Below, in pieces: positions 9,296-17,691 of a stretch of DNA of 53,472 nt; the first letter of the stretch is position 1; each line of letters opens with the position of its first letter. A program made the translations under genes and the position numbers. The notes below the pieces were generated by a model, which was not told where the DNA came from, ran no database searches, and saw nothing but the letters and a program-made list of their open reading frames with translations. This DNA comes from an uncultured Pseudomonadota bacterium (GTDB lineage: Bacteria > Pseudomonadota > Alphaproteobacteria > RF32 > CAG-239), in contig CASFUZ010000009.1 of the NCBI GenBank assembly GCA_949298065.1, positions 1 to 53,472 of the forward strand. The letters are read 5' to 3'.

Positions 9296-9985
9296 CTAAA
9301 CCTTTTTAGAATCAAGATATTTTTTATAAAGGTCAGGCCGTTTGCGCTTTGTTACTTCTATGGATTTTTCGTGCCTCCATGTGGCAATATTTTGATGATG
9401 TCCGCTTAAAAGAACCTCCGGTACTTCGCGTCCGTCCCAAACTATCGGCCTCGTATATTGCGGATGCTCCAAAAGTCCGGTCTCAAAACTCTCATCCGTT
9501 GTGGACTCTGAGTTGCCCAAAACTCCCGGAATCAATCTGATTATGGCATCCAACATTATCATGGCCGCCTGCTCGCCCCCGGTAAGAATATAATCGCCAA
9601 TGCTTATCTCCTCAATCTGACGGGCTTCTATGACTCTCTCGTCTATCCCTTCAAACCGACCGCAGATGACGGTGATTTCTTCTTCCAATGACAGTTCATG
9701 AACTTTAGCCTGGGTAAGAGGCTCTCCGCGTGGGGACATATATATCAGACGACCCTGTTTGTAATTGGCTTTTATGGCCGCATCCAAAACATCAGGACGC
9801 ATTATCATACCTGCTCCGCCGCCGCAGGGAGTGTCATCTACCGAACCATGCTTGTCAAAAGCATAATCCCTGATATTGACCGTCTCCAGTTGCCACAAGC
9901 CCTTGTCTAAGGCCTTGCCCGTTAAGGAATACCCCAAAAACCCCGGAAATATCTCCGGAAATATGGTCAGTATCTTAACCTTCAT
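9296..9985 (-). CDS. trmD: tRNA (guanine-N1-)-methyltransferase TrmD
   Basis: TrmD methylates N1 of G37 beside the anticodon using SAM and prevents frameshifting. The trefoil-knot SPOUT domain is visible in MSPRGEPLTQ, ICGRFEGIDERVIE and ISIGDYILTGGE, and the C-terminal domain has LLEHPQYTRP and LLSGHHQNIATWR. I chose the start MKVKILTIFPEIFPG at 9985 (229 aa); an upstream in-frame start at 10018 adds residues not seen in the family. The gene overlaps the 3' end of rimM by 11 nt, which suggests coupled translation. Confidence 0.97.
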   Translation of the reverse strand: MKVKILTIFPEIFPGFLGYSLTGKALDKGLWQLETVNIRDYAFDKHGSVDDTPCGGGAGMIMRPDVLDAAIKANYKQGRLIYMSPRGEPLTQAKVHELSLEEEITVICGRFEGIDERVIEARQIEEISIGDYILTGGEQAAMIMLDAIIRLIPGVLGNSESTTDESFETGLLEHPQYTRPIVWDGREVPEVLLSGHHQNIATWRHEKSIEVTKRKRPDLYKKYLDSKKV

Positions 9986-10526
9986 CGGCAACTTCTTCCT
10001 CTGCTTCTTCTGGTGCAAAGTTCATTATCGCAGATTCAACAATAATATAGCCTTCTTTAACATTCATCTCTGGAACATATTGCTTGGTAAAAGGTATCAT
10101 CTCAAGCCGGTTGGTCGCTTTGACCTTGAGCTCCAAGATGTCTCCGGCTCCGAAGTTATAAACTCCTTCTACTTTGCCGACCTCTTTTTTAGAAGACTTT
10201 TCAATTACCTTTAAGCCGATTAAATCAGCATGGTAAAATTCGTCCTCTTGGGTTTCGGGCAGAGCCGCCTTGTTTACGTAAAACTCCGTACCGACAAGTG
10301 TTTCGGCAAGGTTGCGGTCATCTACACCCTTTATTTTTACCCGAAGCAGTTCCTTGGAATGTCCGGTTACTTTGATGGAATAAGTTTTGTCGCCTTTTTT
10401 GTTCTCTACCAAGCCATATTTATCTATGTCCGTATCAACTTCGGTAAAGCTCTTTACCTTTACCTCGCCTTTGATGCCGTGAACACCGACTATGGCTCCC
10501 AAACAAACTCTCTTATCTTCTTCCAT
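9975..10526 (-). CDS. rimM: 16S rRNA processing protein RimM
   Basis: RimM helps mature the 30S head and binds uS19. The N-terminal RimM domain has LGAIVGVHGIKGEVKVKSF, with the conserved G-x-HG-I-K-GE pattern. The PRC-barrel domain follows from about residue 95 (FYHADLIGLKV, GAGDILELK, MIPFTKQYVPEMN). The last ~15 residues are acidic. Length is 183 aa. It lies 57 nt after rpsP and overlaps trmD, in the standard operon order. Confidence 0.95.
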   Translation of the reverse strand: MEEDKRVCLGAIVGVHGIKGEVKVKSFTEVDTDIDKYGLVENKKGDKTYSIKVTGHSKELLRVKIKGVDDRNLAETLVGTEFYVNKAALPETQEDEFYHADLIGLKVIEKSSKKEVGKVEGVYNFGAGDILELKVKATNRLEMIPFTKQYVPEMNVKEGYIIVESAIMNFAPEEAEEEVADEG

Positions 10527-10583
10527 CGCGATTTTCCGATAATTTAAGCTGTGTTCCTAAAAATAACAAAGCAAAATCTTAGA

Positions 10584-10982
10584 TTAAGCCTGAGCTTCTT
10601 CAGAAGAAGATTCAGCGGCTTGTGCAGCAGCTTCAGCAGCAGCGGCAGCCTTCTCGGCTTTCTCTTTCATTCTTTCCTGAGCCTTAGCTTTCGGAGCAGA
10701 TTTCTTCGGCTGGTCATGAATTACGGGAGCAGCGCAAAGACCCAATGCAGACAACATCTTCTGCATTCTTTCGGTCGGCTGAGCACCGTTGCCGAGCCAA
10801 TATTTAACTCTTTCTTCGTTGATGACGAATCTCTCTGCATGATCTTTGGGAAGCAGAGGATTAAATGTACCTAATTTTTCAATGAATCTGCCATCACGGG
10901 GAGCTCTCTGGTCAGCGGCTACTACTTTGTAGAAGGGGCGCTTTTTGGAACCACCGCGAGATAGTCTGATACGAACTGCCAT
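10584..10982 (-). CDS. rpsP: 30S ribosomal protein bS16
   Basis: bS16 is a small-subunit assembly protein. The N-terminal core is canonical: [39 protein letters not shown] and [20 protein letters not shown]. Residues after ~90 form a Lys/Ala/Glu-rich extension, so the protein is 132 aa rather than the usual ~80-90; such tails are common in alphaproteobacteria. It follows ffh by 48 nt. Confidence 0.97.
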   Translation of the reverse strand: MAVRIRLSRGGSKKRPFYKVVAADQRAPRDGRFIEKLGTFNPLLPKDHAERFVINEERVKYWLGNGAQPTERMQKMLSALGLCAAPVIHDQPKKSAPKAKAQERMKEKAEKAAAAAEAAAQAAESSSEEAQA

Positions 10983-11030
10983 TTTTTTATCCTTTCTTAA
11001 GTTAATTAAATTCCGGCTGCCGTCTTATGG

Positions 11031-12425
11031 CTAAAACGGAAACCGATTACCCATGCCGTTAAACATTCCGCCTAACGGACTATTTTTGAGGCCGGATAAG
11101 CCGCCCATGCCGGCAAATGCCTTCATGCCGCCCATCTTGCCTACTCTTTTCATCATGGTTGACATTTGCTCATATGACTTGAGCAACTTGTTAACCTCGT
11201 GAACTTCAACTCCGGCTCCCGCCGCAATACGCTTCTTGCGCGAAGCCTTGATTAAATCAGGGTTACGGCGCTCCTTAACCGTCATGGAAAGGATTATCGC
11301 CTCCTGCTTTTTGACCAAATTGTCGCCGACACCGGCTTCCTCAATCTGGTTCTTAAACTTTGAAAGCCCCGGAATCATCCCAATCAGGCTGCCCATGCTG
11401 CCCAATTTTTGCAGCTGTCTTAACTGCGACAACATATCCTCAAGGTCAAACTTGCCTTTCATCATTTTGGCTGCCATTTTTTCTGCCTCGGCTTTGTCTA
11501 CTTTCTCCATGGCTTTTTCAACCAGAGAAACGACATCGCCCTGCCCCAAAATGCGTCCGGCCAAGCGGTCGGGATGAAACTCCTCAAAATCTTCTATCTT
11601 TTCGCCGGTACCCAAAAACTTTATCGGTACACCGGCAACCATCTTCATGGACAATGCCGCACCAGCGCGGGCCGAACCGTCTATTCTTGTTAAAACAATG
11701 CCCGTGATGCCGACTTTTTCATTAAATTCTTTGGCAACAGTGCAGGAATCCTGACCTATCATTGCATCTGCCAAAAGCAAAGTTTCTGTCGGGTTGGCAA
11801 TCTTCTTGACCTCTACAACCTCATCCATCAGGTCTTGGTCTATGTGCAAACGTCCGGCTGAGTCTAAAATGATGACATCATAGCCGCCTTTTTTGCCCTC
11901 GCTGATGGCGCGGCGCGTGGTCTCCGCAGGTTTTTCGCCTTTGATTATCGGCAAAGCATAAACCCCAATCTGAGAAGCCAACTGTGCTAATTGCTCCTGC
12001 GCGGCTGGACGATAAATGTCCAAAGAAACCAACATTACTTTCTTTTTGTTCTTGAGCTTGTTGGCTATCTTTGCCGAGGTGGTCGTCTTACCGGAACCTT
12101 GCAAGCCCATCATCAAAATACATACCGGCGGAACAGCCTGCAAATTGAGCTCGGCACCCTCTCCGCCTAATAATTTGACCAACTCGTCATGGACGATTTT
12201 GACAACCATCTGCCCCGGCTGAATGGAACGCACAACCTTCTCGCCGATGGACTGCTCTTTGACCTTGGCAATGAAATCCTTAACAACCGGCAAAGATACA
12301 TCAGCTTCCAATAACGCAATGCGTATCTCACGCATAGCGTCATCAATGTCTTTTTCACTCAACACACCGCGAGAGGTGATTTTGGCAAAGACTGAGCCTA
12401 ATTTATCGGTCAAAGTTTCAAAAAT
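11031..12425 (-). CDS. ffh: Signal recognition particle GTPase Ffh, apparent ATT start
   Basis: Ffh binds 4.5S RNA and signal sequences and targets membrane proteins to FtsY and SecYEG. The NG domain has the P-loop GLQGSGKTTTSAKIA, DSAGRLH and LTRIDGSARAG; the C-terminal M domain is methionine- and glycine-rich. Family proteins begin MF(E/D)xLTD. Here that alignment puts the start at ATT (12423-12425), 8 nt after GGAG, with an in-frame TGA five codons upstream. The only other candidate is TTG at 12413, which lacks a Shine-Dalgarno site at useful spacing. With the ATT start the product is 464 aa. The leader holds a tandem repeat. Confidence 0.96.
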   Translation of the reverse strand: MFETLTDKLGSVFAKITSRGVLSEKDIDDAMREIRIALLEADVSLPVVKDFIAKVKEQSIGEKVVRSIQPGQMVVKIVHDELVKLLGGEGAELNLQAVPPVCILMMGLQGSGKTTTSAKIANKLKNKKKVMLVSLDIYRPAAQEQLAQLASQIGVYALPIIKGEKPAETTRRAISEGKKGGYDVIILDSAGRLHIDQDLMDEVVEVKKIANPTETLLLADAMIGQDSCTVAKEFNEKVGITGIVLTRIDGSARAGAALSMKMVAGVPIKFLGTGEKIEDFEEFHPDRLAGRILGQGDVVSLVEKAMEKVDKAEAEKMAAKMMKGKFDLEDMLSQLRQLQKLGSMGSLIGMIPGLSKFKNQIEEAGVGDNLVKKQEAIILSMTVKERRNPDLIKASRKKRIAAGAGVEVHEVNKLLKSYEQMSTMMKRVGKMGGMKAFAGMGGLSGLKNSPLGGMFNGMGNRFPF

Positions 12426-12439
12426 TGTCTTATCTCCAC

Positions 12440-12639
12440 TTCAAAACATGTACCTACATACTATTGCACGCAGGCGACGGCCTGAGCGATTAACTGCCAG
12501 CACACTGCCTTGAGAACCGCGATGCTCCTTAGCACCTGTTTCAAAACCTGTACCTACATACTATTGCACGCCAGTGTGCGAACCCTCGCTGACTGGCGGC
12601 ACGCCTCGGCGTGTTATAGTTTTTGGTCTTGTTTTTGGT
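12440..12639 (-). repeat. Two imperfect ~100-nt tandem modules in the ffh leader
   Basis: On the plus strand, 12440-12471 and 12540-12571 agree at 31 of 32 positions and start exactly 100 bp apart; the remainder of each module is only loosely similar. On the transcribed minus strand each module combines GC-rich hairpins with the shared 32-nt stretch. Examples are CACGCC/GGCGTG near 12598-12611 and CGCCAGT/ACTGGCG near 12569-12600. Both modules lie between the predicted transcription start (~12656) and the ffh start, so they are part of the 5' leader. Confidence 0.7.
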
Positions 12640-12662
12640 AATTAACCTTATTTTTTTCTTGC

Positions 12663-12691
12663 TTTATATAGGCTTTTATACAGAGAGTCAA
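12663..12691 (-). promoter_or_regulatory. Promoter of the ffh-rpsP-rimM-trmD-rplS operon
   Basis: On the minus strand TTGACT (12686-12691), a 17-nt spacer and TATAAA (12663-12668) form a near-consensus promoter. Transcription would start near 12656 and give a leader of about 230 nt. Confidence 0.7.
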
Positions 12692-12709
12692 GCAAAAAAC
12701 AGCAAATTC

Positions 12710-12737
12710 TTGTGTTTCTGAAATATTCGTTTATAAT
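12710..12737 (+). promoter_or_regulatory. Promoter of the 12744 gene, probably leaderless
   Basis: TTGTGT (12710-12715), 16 nt and a perfect TATAAT (12732-12737) place the start of transcription at about the A of the ATG at 12744. No Shine-Dalgarno site precedes that ATG. Confidence 0.5.
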
Positions 12738-12743
12738 GCGGTT

Positions 12744-13409
12744 ATGGAAACAACGGCGCAACATATTTCTTCCCTGCTCTATTTTACCGCAATCTTTGTG
12801 GTGCTTTGTTTTGCGGCACTTATCCGCGTGTTGCGCAAGACCGCCGAACGCAGACGCGCACTCCAACATCTCAAACATAACGGAAATTTTGATGAAGAAG
12901 GCAAAAAAGCCTTCAAACAAAAAATTCGCTACTGCTATATGGTGGAAGAACACCGCAACCGCGAAAAACTCAGGCGGCAAATTACCAAAGCCATTATGAT
13001 TGCGCAAACCTACCAATTTCAACGCTTGCGGCATTCGGACATTACCAAAATCATTCGGCGGACTTTGTTAAACTTCCGCTACCGCTTCTTTACCAATCTG
13101 CGTATGGCCTTGATTAAAAAATCACGCAAGCAAAAAGGCGGCACGGGACACCTTACCCATATGCAGCAAGATGCCATCAGGGAAATGATGTTTGCTATGG
13201 GACTTAAGAACCTCAATAAACCGCCGAAAACTCTTCCGCCCGCCTCTGAAGATGAGGCTCAGTGGCTGGCTCAGGAAAGTCGGATTAAAGTAATGGAGGC
13301 AGCCCTTGAGCGCAAAAACCTTGACAAACCACCGGAAATCCGTAAGGCCGCCGTTCGCGCCGGATATTATGCCGATGATAGCCTAAAAAGAAAACGCAAT
13401 AACTATTGA
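12744..13409 (+). CDS. Membrane-anchored basic protein, unknown
   Basis: This 221-aa protein has one N-terminal transmembrane segment (about residues 11-28, ISSLLYFTAIFVVLCFAALI) followed by a strongly basic helical region rich in Arg and Lys up to about residue 130. The C-terminal part is mixed, with a repeated KNL(N/D)KPP element at about 155 and 193. I recognise no family. The basic cytoplasmic part could bind nucleic acid or lipid headgroups; this is inference. It is divergent from ffh, and the downstream HAD gene has its own promoter whose -35 box overlaps this stop codon. Confidence 0.6.
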   Translation: METTAQHISSLLYFTAIFVVLCFAALIRVLRKTAERRRALQHLKHNGNFDEEGKKAFKQKIRYCYMVEEHRNREKLRRQITKAIMIAQTYQFQRLRHSDITKIIRRTLLNFRYRFFTNLRMALIKKSRKQKGGTGHLTHMQQDAIREMMFAMGLKNLNKPPKTLPPASEDEAQWLAQESRIKVMEAALERKNLDKPPEIRKAAVRAGYYADDSLKRKRNNY

Positions 13410-13434
13410 CAAAAAACTTGACACAAGGCATAAT
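13406..13434 (+). promoter_or_regulatory. Promoter of the HAD hydrolase gene
   Basis: TTGACA (13406-13411), 17 nt and CATAAT (13429-13434) form a strong sigma70-type site. The -35 box overlaps the TGA stop of the preceding gene. Transcription from about 13441 gives a ~44-nt leader. Confidence 0.7.
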
Positions 13435-13484
13435 GTGCTTCTCTTAAATTAAGTATATTGTATATAATTTTAAATATTTTGCGT

Positions 13485-14072
13485 ATGAAAAAATTATTTA
13501 TCTTTGATGTTGACGGAGTGTTATTAGACCTCTGGACATCCATGAAACCGATTTTCGCCGTGTATCACGGCATGTTATTGAGCAATGAAGACTGGGATGA
13601 TATCGTTGTAGATTTTCTGCACGACCCTAAACCCTATTTAGAGTTTGGGGAGTATTTCCAGAAATCCTTAACCTTCCGCACCTTAACACCTGTGGAGGGG
13701 ATGCCTCAAGTGGTGTTTAAATTGCTTAATAAAGGTTTTGATTTGGCGATTGTCAGCTCCAGCGATCCTCGCTTTGCTGAGCAACGCCGCCAAAACATTG
13801 AGACCCATTACCCCGGCTGCTTTGAAAAAATCATTTGCGTCGGGATGGAGCAAACCAAGGAAGAGGCCCTGCGCAAAGCGGTGAAGGGTTATGACGAAGT
13901 CTTCTTCGTTGACGACAACCCGCGCCACTTAACAGACAGCTTGGGTATTGTTGACCACCCTATCTGGATGTCCAATAAGCACCATCAATTCATTTGGGAC
14001 GAAATGGACACCTCAGGTATTGAAGTCATCCATAGTCCGAAAGAACTTTTGGACCTTGCTTTAAAGCGTTAA
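13485..14072 (+). CDS. HAD-superfamily hydrolase
   Basis: The four HAD motifs are present: motif I FIFDVDGVLLD with the nucleophilic Asp, motif II IVSSSDPRF, motif III Lys in KEEALRKAVKG, and motif IV FFVDDNPRHL. A cap insertion lies after motif I, as in phosphatases of small phosphoesters. I chose ATG 13485 (195 aa) rather than the TTG at 13458 because motif I then starts near the N-terminus and the promoter at 13406-13434 leaves a sensible leader. The substrate cannot be deduced. A terminator follows. Confidence 0.82.
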   Translation: MKKLFIFDVDGVLLDLWTSMKPIFAVYHGMLLSNEDWDDIVVDFLHDPKPYLEFGEYFQKSLTFRTLTPVEGMPQVVFKLLNKGFDLAIVSSSDPRFAEQRRQNIETHYPGCFEKIICVGMEQTKEEALRKAVKGYDEVFFVDDNPRHLTDSLGIVDHPIWMSNKHHQFIWDEMDTSGIEVIHSPKELLDLALKR

Positions 14073-14092
14073 AGAAGGTTCAAAACACAACA

Positions 14093-14129
14093 AAAAAAGC
14101 CGTTGCATTTATGCTCCGGCTTTTTTTTT
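14093..14129. terminator. Bidirectional terminator
   Basis: The stem GCCG/CGGC with inner GCAT/ATGC (14099-14120) is flanked by six A on the left and nine T on the right. It sits between convergent HAD and glyQS genes. Confidence 0.8.
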
Positions 14130-14147
14130 GTTATCTATCCTTTTATT

Positions 14148-15509
14148 TTAGAGAAAATATTCTCTCAAATATGCGGGCAAATCCGCTACATTTACACGAT
14201 GTTGCTCCATTGTGTCGCGGTCGCGGATGGTTACACTCTCCGGCTGGTTTTCAATTGTCTCAAAGTCAACCGTAATGCACAAAGGTGTACCAATTTCATC
14301 ATGACGGCGATAAGCCTTACCGATGTTACCTGTGTTCTCCAGAGCCACACGACCGATACCCAATTTGAGCAAGTTTTGCTTAATCTCGTGGCATTTGTTC
14401 ATAATGGCTTCATTATTCTTCTTGAGCGGGATAATGGCAACTTTAATCGGAGCCAGATGCTTCTTAAGCTTCAAGACAACGCGGGTGTTGCCCTCGCCCA
14501 AATCTTCTTCCTCATAAGCCTCGGTCATAACCGCCAAAACGCCGCGGTCAACACCCATTGAAGGCTCAATCACAAAAGGAACAACCCATTTGTTGTTATC
14601 ATCCATAATGCAGAGTTTTTGAGTTGAATCCGGATTGGGGTGGCAATGCGAGGTGAGGTTCATTTCCTCCTGAGCCTTGGTATGGTTACCCAAGTCATAG
14701 TCCGTACGGTTGGCGATACCTTCTAGCTCTTCCATACCATGCGGGAACTGATATTCAATATCATAACAAGCCTTGGCATAGTGTGCCAAGTCATCTTTCG
14801 GGGTGGTGTAGATATTCATATTCTCACGCTTTAGGCCCTGCTCTTCCCACCATTTAATGCGGGCTTCTTTCCAATATTCGTGCCATTTTTCATCTTCGCC
14901 AGGCATTACAAAATATTCCAGCTCTGCCTGTTCAAATTCACGCACGCGGAAGATAAAGTTACGCGGCGTAATCTCATTACGGAAAGACTTGCCGATTTGG
15001 GCAATACCAAACGGAAGTTTGCGAGATGTAGAATCTACAACATTACGGAATTGTGTGAAAATTGCCTGCGCGGTTTCCGGACGCAGATAGCCAAACACGG
15101 AGCCATCATCAACCGGACCAATGGATGTCTTGAACATCAGGTTAAACGGACGCGGTTCGGTCAACTCGGTTGAACCGCAGTTCGGGCATTTGCCGTCCTT
15201 GATATGGTCGGCACGGAAGCGGCCTTTACATTTTTTGCAATCCGTCATCGGGTCAGAGAAAGTATCCTCGTGGCCGGAATATTGCAAAACCTTACGGTTG
15301 GTCAAAATGGCGGCATCTAAGCCCTCAATATCATCACGCTCATAAACCATGGAACGCCACCAAGCGTTTTTGAGGTTGTTCTTCAGCTCCACACCCAACG
15401 GACCATAATCATATACACCTTGCAAACCGCCATAGATATCGGCGTTTTGAAAAATAAAGCCGCGTCTTTTGCATAGCGCCACAAGCTGATCCATTGTTTT
15501 TGCAACCAT
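14148..15509 (-). CDS. glyQS: Glycyl-tRNA synthetase, single-chain alpha2 type
   Basis: This enzyme charges tRNA-Gly and is the homodimeric class II form, not the GlyQ/GlyS heterotetramer. The N-terminal [18 protein letters not shown] is followed by two CxxC zinc-like pairs (CKKCKGRF and CPNCGS). Class II motif 2 is [20 protein letters not shown] and motif 3 is [14 protein letters not shown]. The C-terminal anticodon-binding domain starts near residue 350 ([11 protein letters not shown]). Length 453 aa is typical. Most alphaproteobacteria are known for the alpha2beta2 form, so this gene may reflect replacement by transfer. The divergent gene at 15603 shares the upstream region. Confidence 0.95.
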   Translation of the reverse strand: MVAKTMDQLVALCKRRGFIFQNADIYGGLQGVYDYGPLGVELKNNLKNAWWRSMVYERDDIEGLDAAILTNRKVLQYSGHEDTFSDPMTDCKKCKGRFRADHIKDGKCPNCGSTELTEPRPFNLMFKTSIGPVDDGSVFGYLRPETAQAIFTQFRNVVDSTSRKLPFGIAQIGKSFRNEITPRNFIFRVREFEQAELEYFVMPGEDEKWHEYWKEARIKWWEEQGLKRENMNIYTTPKDDLAHYAKACYDIEYQFPHGMEELEGIANRTDYDLGNHTKAQEEMNLTSHCHPNPDSTQKLCIMDDNNKWVVPFVIEPSMGVDRGVLAVMTEAYEEEDLGEGNTRVVLKLKKHLAPIKVAIIPLKKNNEAIMNKCHEIKQNLLKLGIGRVALENTGNIGKAYRRHDEIGTPLCITVDFETIENQPESVTIRDRDTMEQHRVNVADLPAYLREYFL

Positions 15510-15565
15510 TGTAAAATTCCTTACTCACAAAAAATGTTGATTAATTTTTAACTTATTTGTTCTAA

Positions 15566-15571
15566 TATAAT
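15566..15571 (+). promoter_or_regulatory. Possible -10 box of the 15603 gene
   Basis: A perfect TATAAT lies 32 nt before the ATG, with GGGAG as Shine-Dalgarno in between. I see no convincing -35 box at 16-18 nt. Confidence 0.35.
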
Positions 15572-15602
15572 TATTCTTAAAAAGCAAGGGAGATATTACA
15601 CT

Positions 15603-16463
15603 ATGGCAAAGAATTTGACAAAAGTTGCTTTAATCTACGACTTTGACGGTACTCTCAGCACAACAGATATGCAAAACTACGGTCTTATCCCCGAGCTTGG
15701 TATGAAGCCTAAAGCCTTTTGGAAAAAAGCCAACCAATGGTCAATTGATAATTTTGCCGACCAGGTAACGGGAAGTATGTATTATTTCACTAAAGTTGCT
15801 AAAGAAAAAGGTGTTAAACTCACGAAGGAAAATTTTAATCGTTGCGGTAAAAATATTGAATATTTTGAGGGCGTGGAAACTTGGTTTGAGCGTATTAATC
15901 GTTTTGGCGCGGCTCTGGACTTGGAAATTGAACATTACATAATCTCCGCCGGATATGAAGAGATTATTGCCGGAAGCGCCATTCGCAAATATTTTACCGA
16001 TGTGTTCGGTTGTAGCTATGCCTATGATGAAGAAGGTTGCCCTGTTTGGCCGGCACGTGTGGTGAATTATTCCACCAAGACCCAATATCTTTCCAAAATC
16101 AACAAAGGTCTCGGCAAGTTGGAAGACCGTGCCGTGAATGAGTTTATGCCCGATGATGAACGCCCCATTCCCTTTACAAGAATGATTTATTTCGGCGACG
16201 GAATGACCGATATTCCTTCCATGCGCTTGGTTAAAGAACGCCGTGGCAATGCCATCGCCGTTTATGCTCCTAAAGGCAAGCACAAACGTCAAGCGATAAA
16301 ACTTCTTTCCGACGGGCGCGTTAACTTCGCCTTGCCGGCTGATTATCGCGAAAATAAAGATATTGACAAAGTGGTTAAGACCATTTTGGATAAAATCGCT
16401 ACGGAAAGAGATTTGGACGAGCTCAAGGCCCGTGAAGAAAAGAAAAAATTATTGGTAAAATAA
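15603..16463 (+). CDS. HAD-family phosphatase (phosphoserine-phosphatase-like)
   Basis: Motif I is LIYDFDGTLSTTD (Asp13, Asp15), motif II is HYIISAGYEE, and motif IV is MIYFGDGMTDIPSM, the layout of the PSP-like branch of HAD phosphatases. Cap sequence follows motif I, and the last ~40 residues are charged and helical. Length is 286 aa. GGGAG lies at good spacing before the ATG. It is divergent from glyQS and convergent with a PhnP-like hydrolase whose stop is 1 nt away. The substrate is unknown; the family hydrolyses phosphomonoesters in the cytoplasm. Confidence 0.82.
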   Translation: MAKNLTKVALIYDFDGTLSTTDMQNYGLIPELGMKPKAFWKKANQWSIDNFADQVTGSMYYFTKVAKEKGVKLTKENFNRCGKNIEYFEGVETWFERINRFGAALDLEIEHYIISAGYEEIIAGSAIRKYFTDVFGCSYAYDEEGCPVWPARVVNYSTKTQYLSKINKGLGKLEDRAVNEFMPDDERPIPFTRMIYFGDGMTDIPSMRLVKERRGNAIAVYAPKGKHKRQAIKLLSDGRVNFALPADYRENKDIDKVVKTILDKIATERDLDELKAREEKKKLLVK

Positions 16464-16464
16464 T

Positions 16465-17229
16465 TTATATATTTATCTCCATTCCATCATAGGCAACTTC
16501 AAATCCTTGCGGCAAAGCTTGCCTTAATTCATCATAATCCACACGGGCAGACAAATGGGTTAATATGACTCTTTGCGGCTTAATTTTTGCTGCAACGGCT
16601 TTCACGTTTTCAATATCGCTATGACCGTTCTTTTCAGGATAAAGACCATTGTTGCATTCTATCAGCAAAGTGGAAACGCCTTGGAGCTTGTTTATGCTTT
16701 CTTCCGGCATTTGCTCCCAATCGGTTACATAAGCAAAATCTTTATACCTAAATGCAGAGCAATGCAAATGATGATGTTTGACCTGAAAGGTTTCAAAGGT
16801 TACACCGCAACTTTCAAAATTTCCACAATCCGGCAAAGTACGCCAAAGCAAGGAGGGCGAGTTTTCCGTTTCAGGCTTAAACATAAAACCAAAAACCTGC
16901 TTGAGCTCAGTTTGGGTTTCCTGACTGCTCCAAATTTCTATCGGATGATTAAGCAATGTGCAGGCGCGCGATAATTCCGGCAGAGAGGCAATATGATCAT
17001 AATGACCATGGGTGATGAAAATTGCATCTAAATCTGTGATGCAATTTTGATTAACTTGCAGACGAAACTCCGGCCCCGTATCAATAATAAATTTTTTGCC
17101 TTCTATCTCCATATATACAGATGCGCGGTTACGAATATTCTTGGGCTGATTGGGGGATAAATTCCGCCAGTTATTGAAAATCATCGGAGAGCCATAAGCC
17201 GAACCACTACCTAAAACAATCACCTTCAT
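16465..17229 (-). CDS. PhnP-like MBL-fold metallo-hydrolase
   Basis: The start MKVIVLGSGSAYGSP is typical of the PhnP/COG1235 group of metallo-beta-lactamase-fold phosphodiesterases. The zinc motif THGHYDHI gives His74, His76, Asp78 and His79. Further ligands are expected in AYVTDWEQM and ILTHLS. ATG 17229 is preceded by a strong AGGAGGT; the much longer frame starting at 17415 adds a phenylalanine-rich, low-complexity stretch and is rejected. Length is 254 aa. No phosphonate genes are nearby, so the substrate is open; cyclic-phosphate hydrolysis is the family precedent. Confidence 0.82.
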   Translation of the reverse strand: MKVIVLGSGSAYGSPMIFNNWRNLSPNQPKNIRNRASVYMEIEGKKFIIDTGPEFRLQVNQNCITDLDAIFITHGHYDHIASLPELSRACTLLNHPIEIWSSQETQTELKQVFGFMFKPETENSPSLLWRTLPDCGNFESCGVTFETFQVKHHHLHCSAFRYKDFAYVTDWEQMPEESINKLQGVSTLLIECNNGLYPEKNGHSDIENVKAVAAKIKPQRVILTHLSARVDYDELRQALPQGFEVAYDGMEINI

Positions 17230-17424
17230 TTCGCACCTCCTTTTTTTATGAGCATATAATTTCACATTAAAATTTGCATCCATATTTTGCAAAATCTCCC
17301 CAAAAATAAGGGAAAATCTGAAAGCTGAAAACTTTTTTGCAAAAAAATGATATTTTTGAAAAAAAAACACTTGCCAAATAAAAAAAAACTTATAAATTAG
17401 ACACGAACTTACCAATTAAGATGT

Positions 17425-17499
17425 TGGGGTGTCGCCAAGTGGTAAGGCATCGGCTTTTGGTGCCGACATTCGTTGGTTCGAATCCAGCCACCCCAGCCA
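17425..17499 (+). tRNA. tRNA-Gln (anticodon TTG)
   Basis: A full cloverleaf folds: acceptor TGGGGTG/CACCCCA, the anticodon stem TCGGC/GCCGA around loop TTTTGGT with anticodon TTG, and T-arm GTTGG with GTTCGAATCC. The discriminator base is G and CCA is encoded. A TTGCCA-N16-TAAATT promoter-like sequence lies just upstream (17371-17398) and a terminator follows. Confidence 0.97.
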
Positions 17500-17510
17500 C
17501 AGAATACAAG

Positions 17511-17532
17511 CCGTCAGAAATGACGGTTTTTT
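17511..17532 (+). terminator. Terminator of tRNA-Gln
   Basis: The stem CCGTCA/TGACGG closes a GAAA tetraloop (17511-17526) and is followed by a run of T. Confidence 0.9.
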
Positions 17533-17558
17533 CTTTATATATCAAGCATTTATACTGA

Positions 17559-17613
17559 TTCGGATGTTTAAAAGTCAAAATAGGCTTTTTTTGAGCAACA
17601 TCCGAACTTTTTT
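17559..17613 (+). terminator. Inverted repeat with T-run, terminator-like
   Basis: A perfect 10-bp inverted repeat TTCGGATGTT/AACATCCGAA (17559-17568 and 17597-17606) has a 28-nt loop and is followed by six T. The loop is long for an intrinsic terminator; it may instead be a remnant of a mobile or decayed element. Confidence 0.4.
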
Positions 17614-17691
17614 ATTACCAATCTTTGTATTTCAATAGCTTACGGGATTTTAATCAATTTCGTATCTCACCTGATATATATTATCCCTCCC

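Noticed and set aside
12440..12571. CRISPR array
   Set aside because: Only two copies of a 32-bp repeat exist, 100 bp apart, with hairpin-rich spacing and no cas genes except an isolated Cas4-like domain far away.
12440..12640. 4.5S (SRP) RNA gene upstream of ffh
   Set aside because: The conserved SRP RNA hairpin (GGAAGG-type loop with AGCAG) is absent, and the region is a tandem repeat in the predicted leader.
17230..17415. N-terminal extension of the PhnP-like protein
   Set aside because: It is phenylalanine-rich, AT-driven sequence upstream of a strong AGGAGGT and ATG at 17229.
17429..17638. Open frame over tRNA-Gln
   Set aside because: It is a shadow of the tRNA and its terminator.
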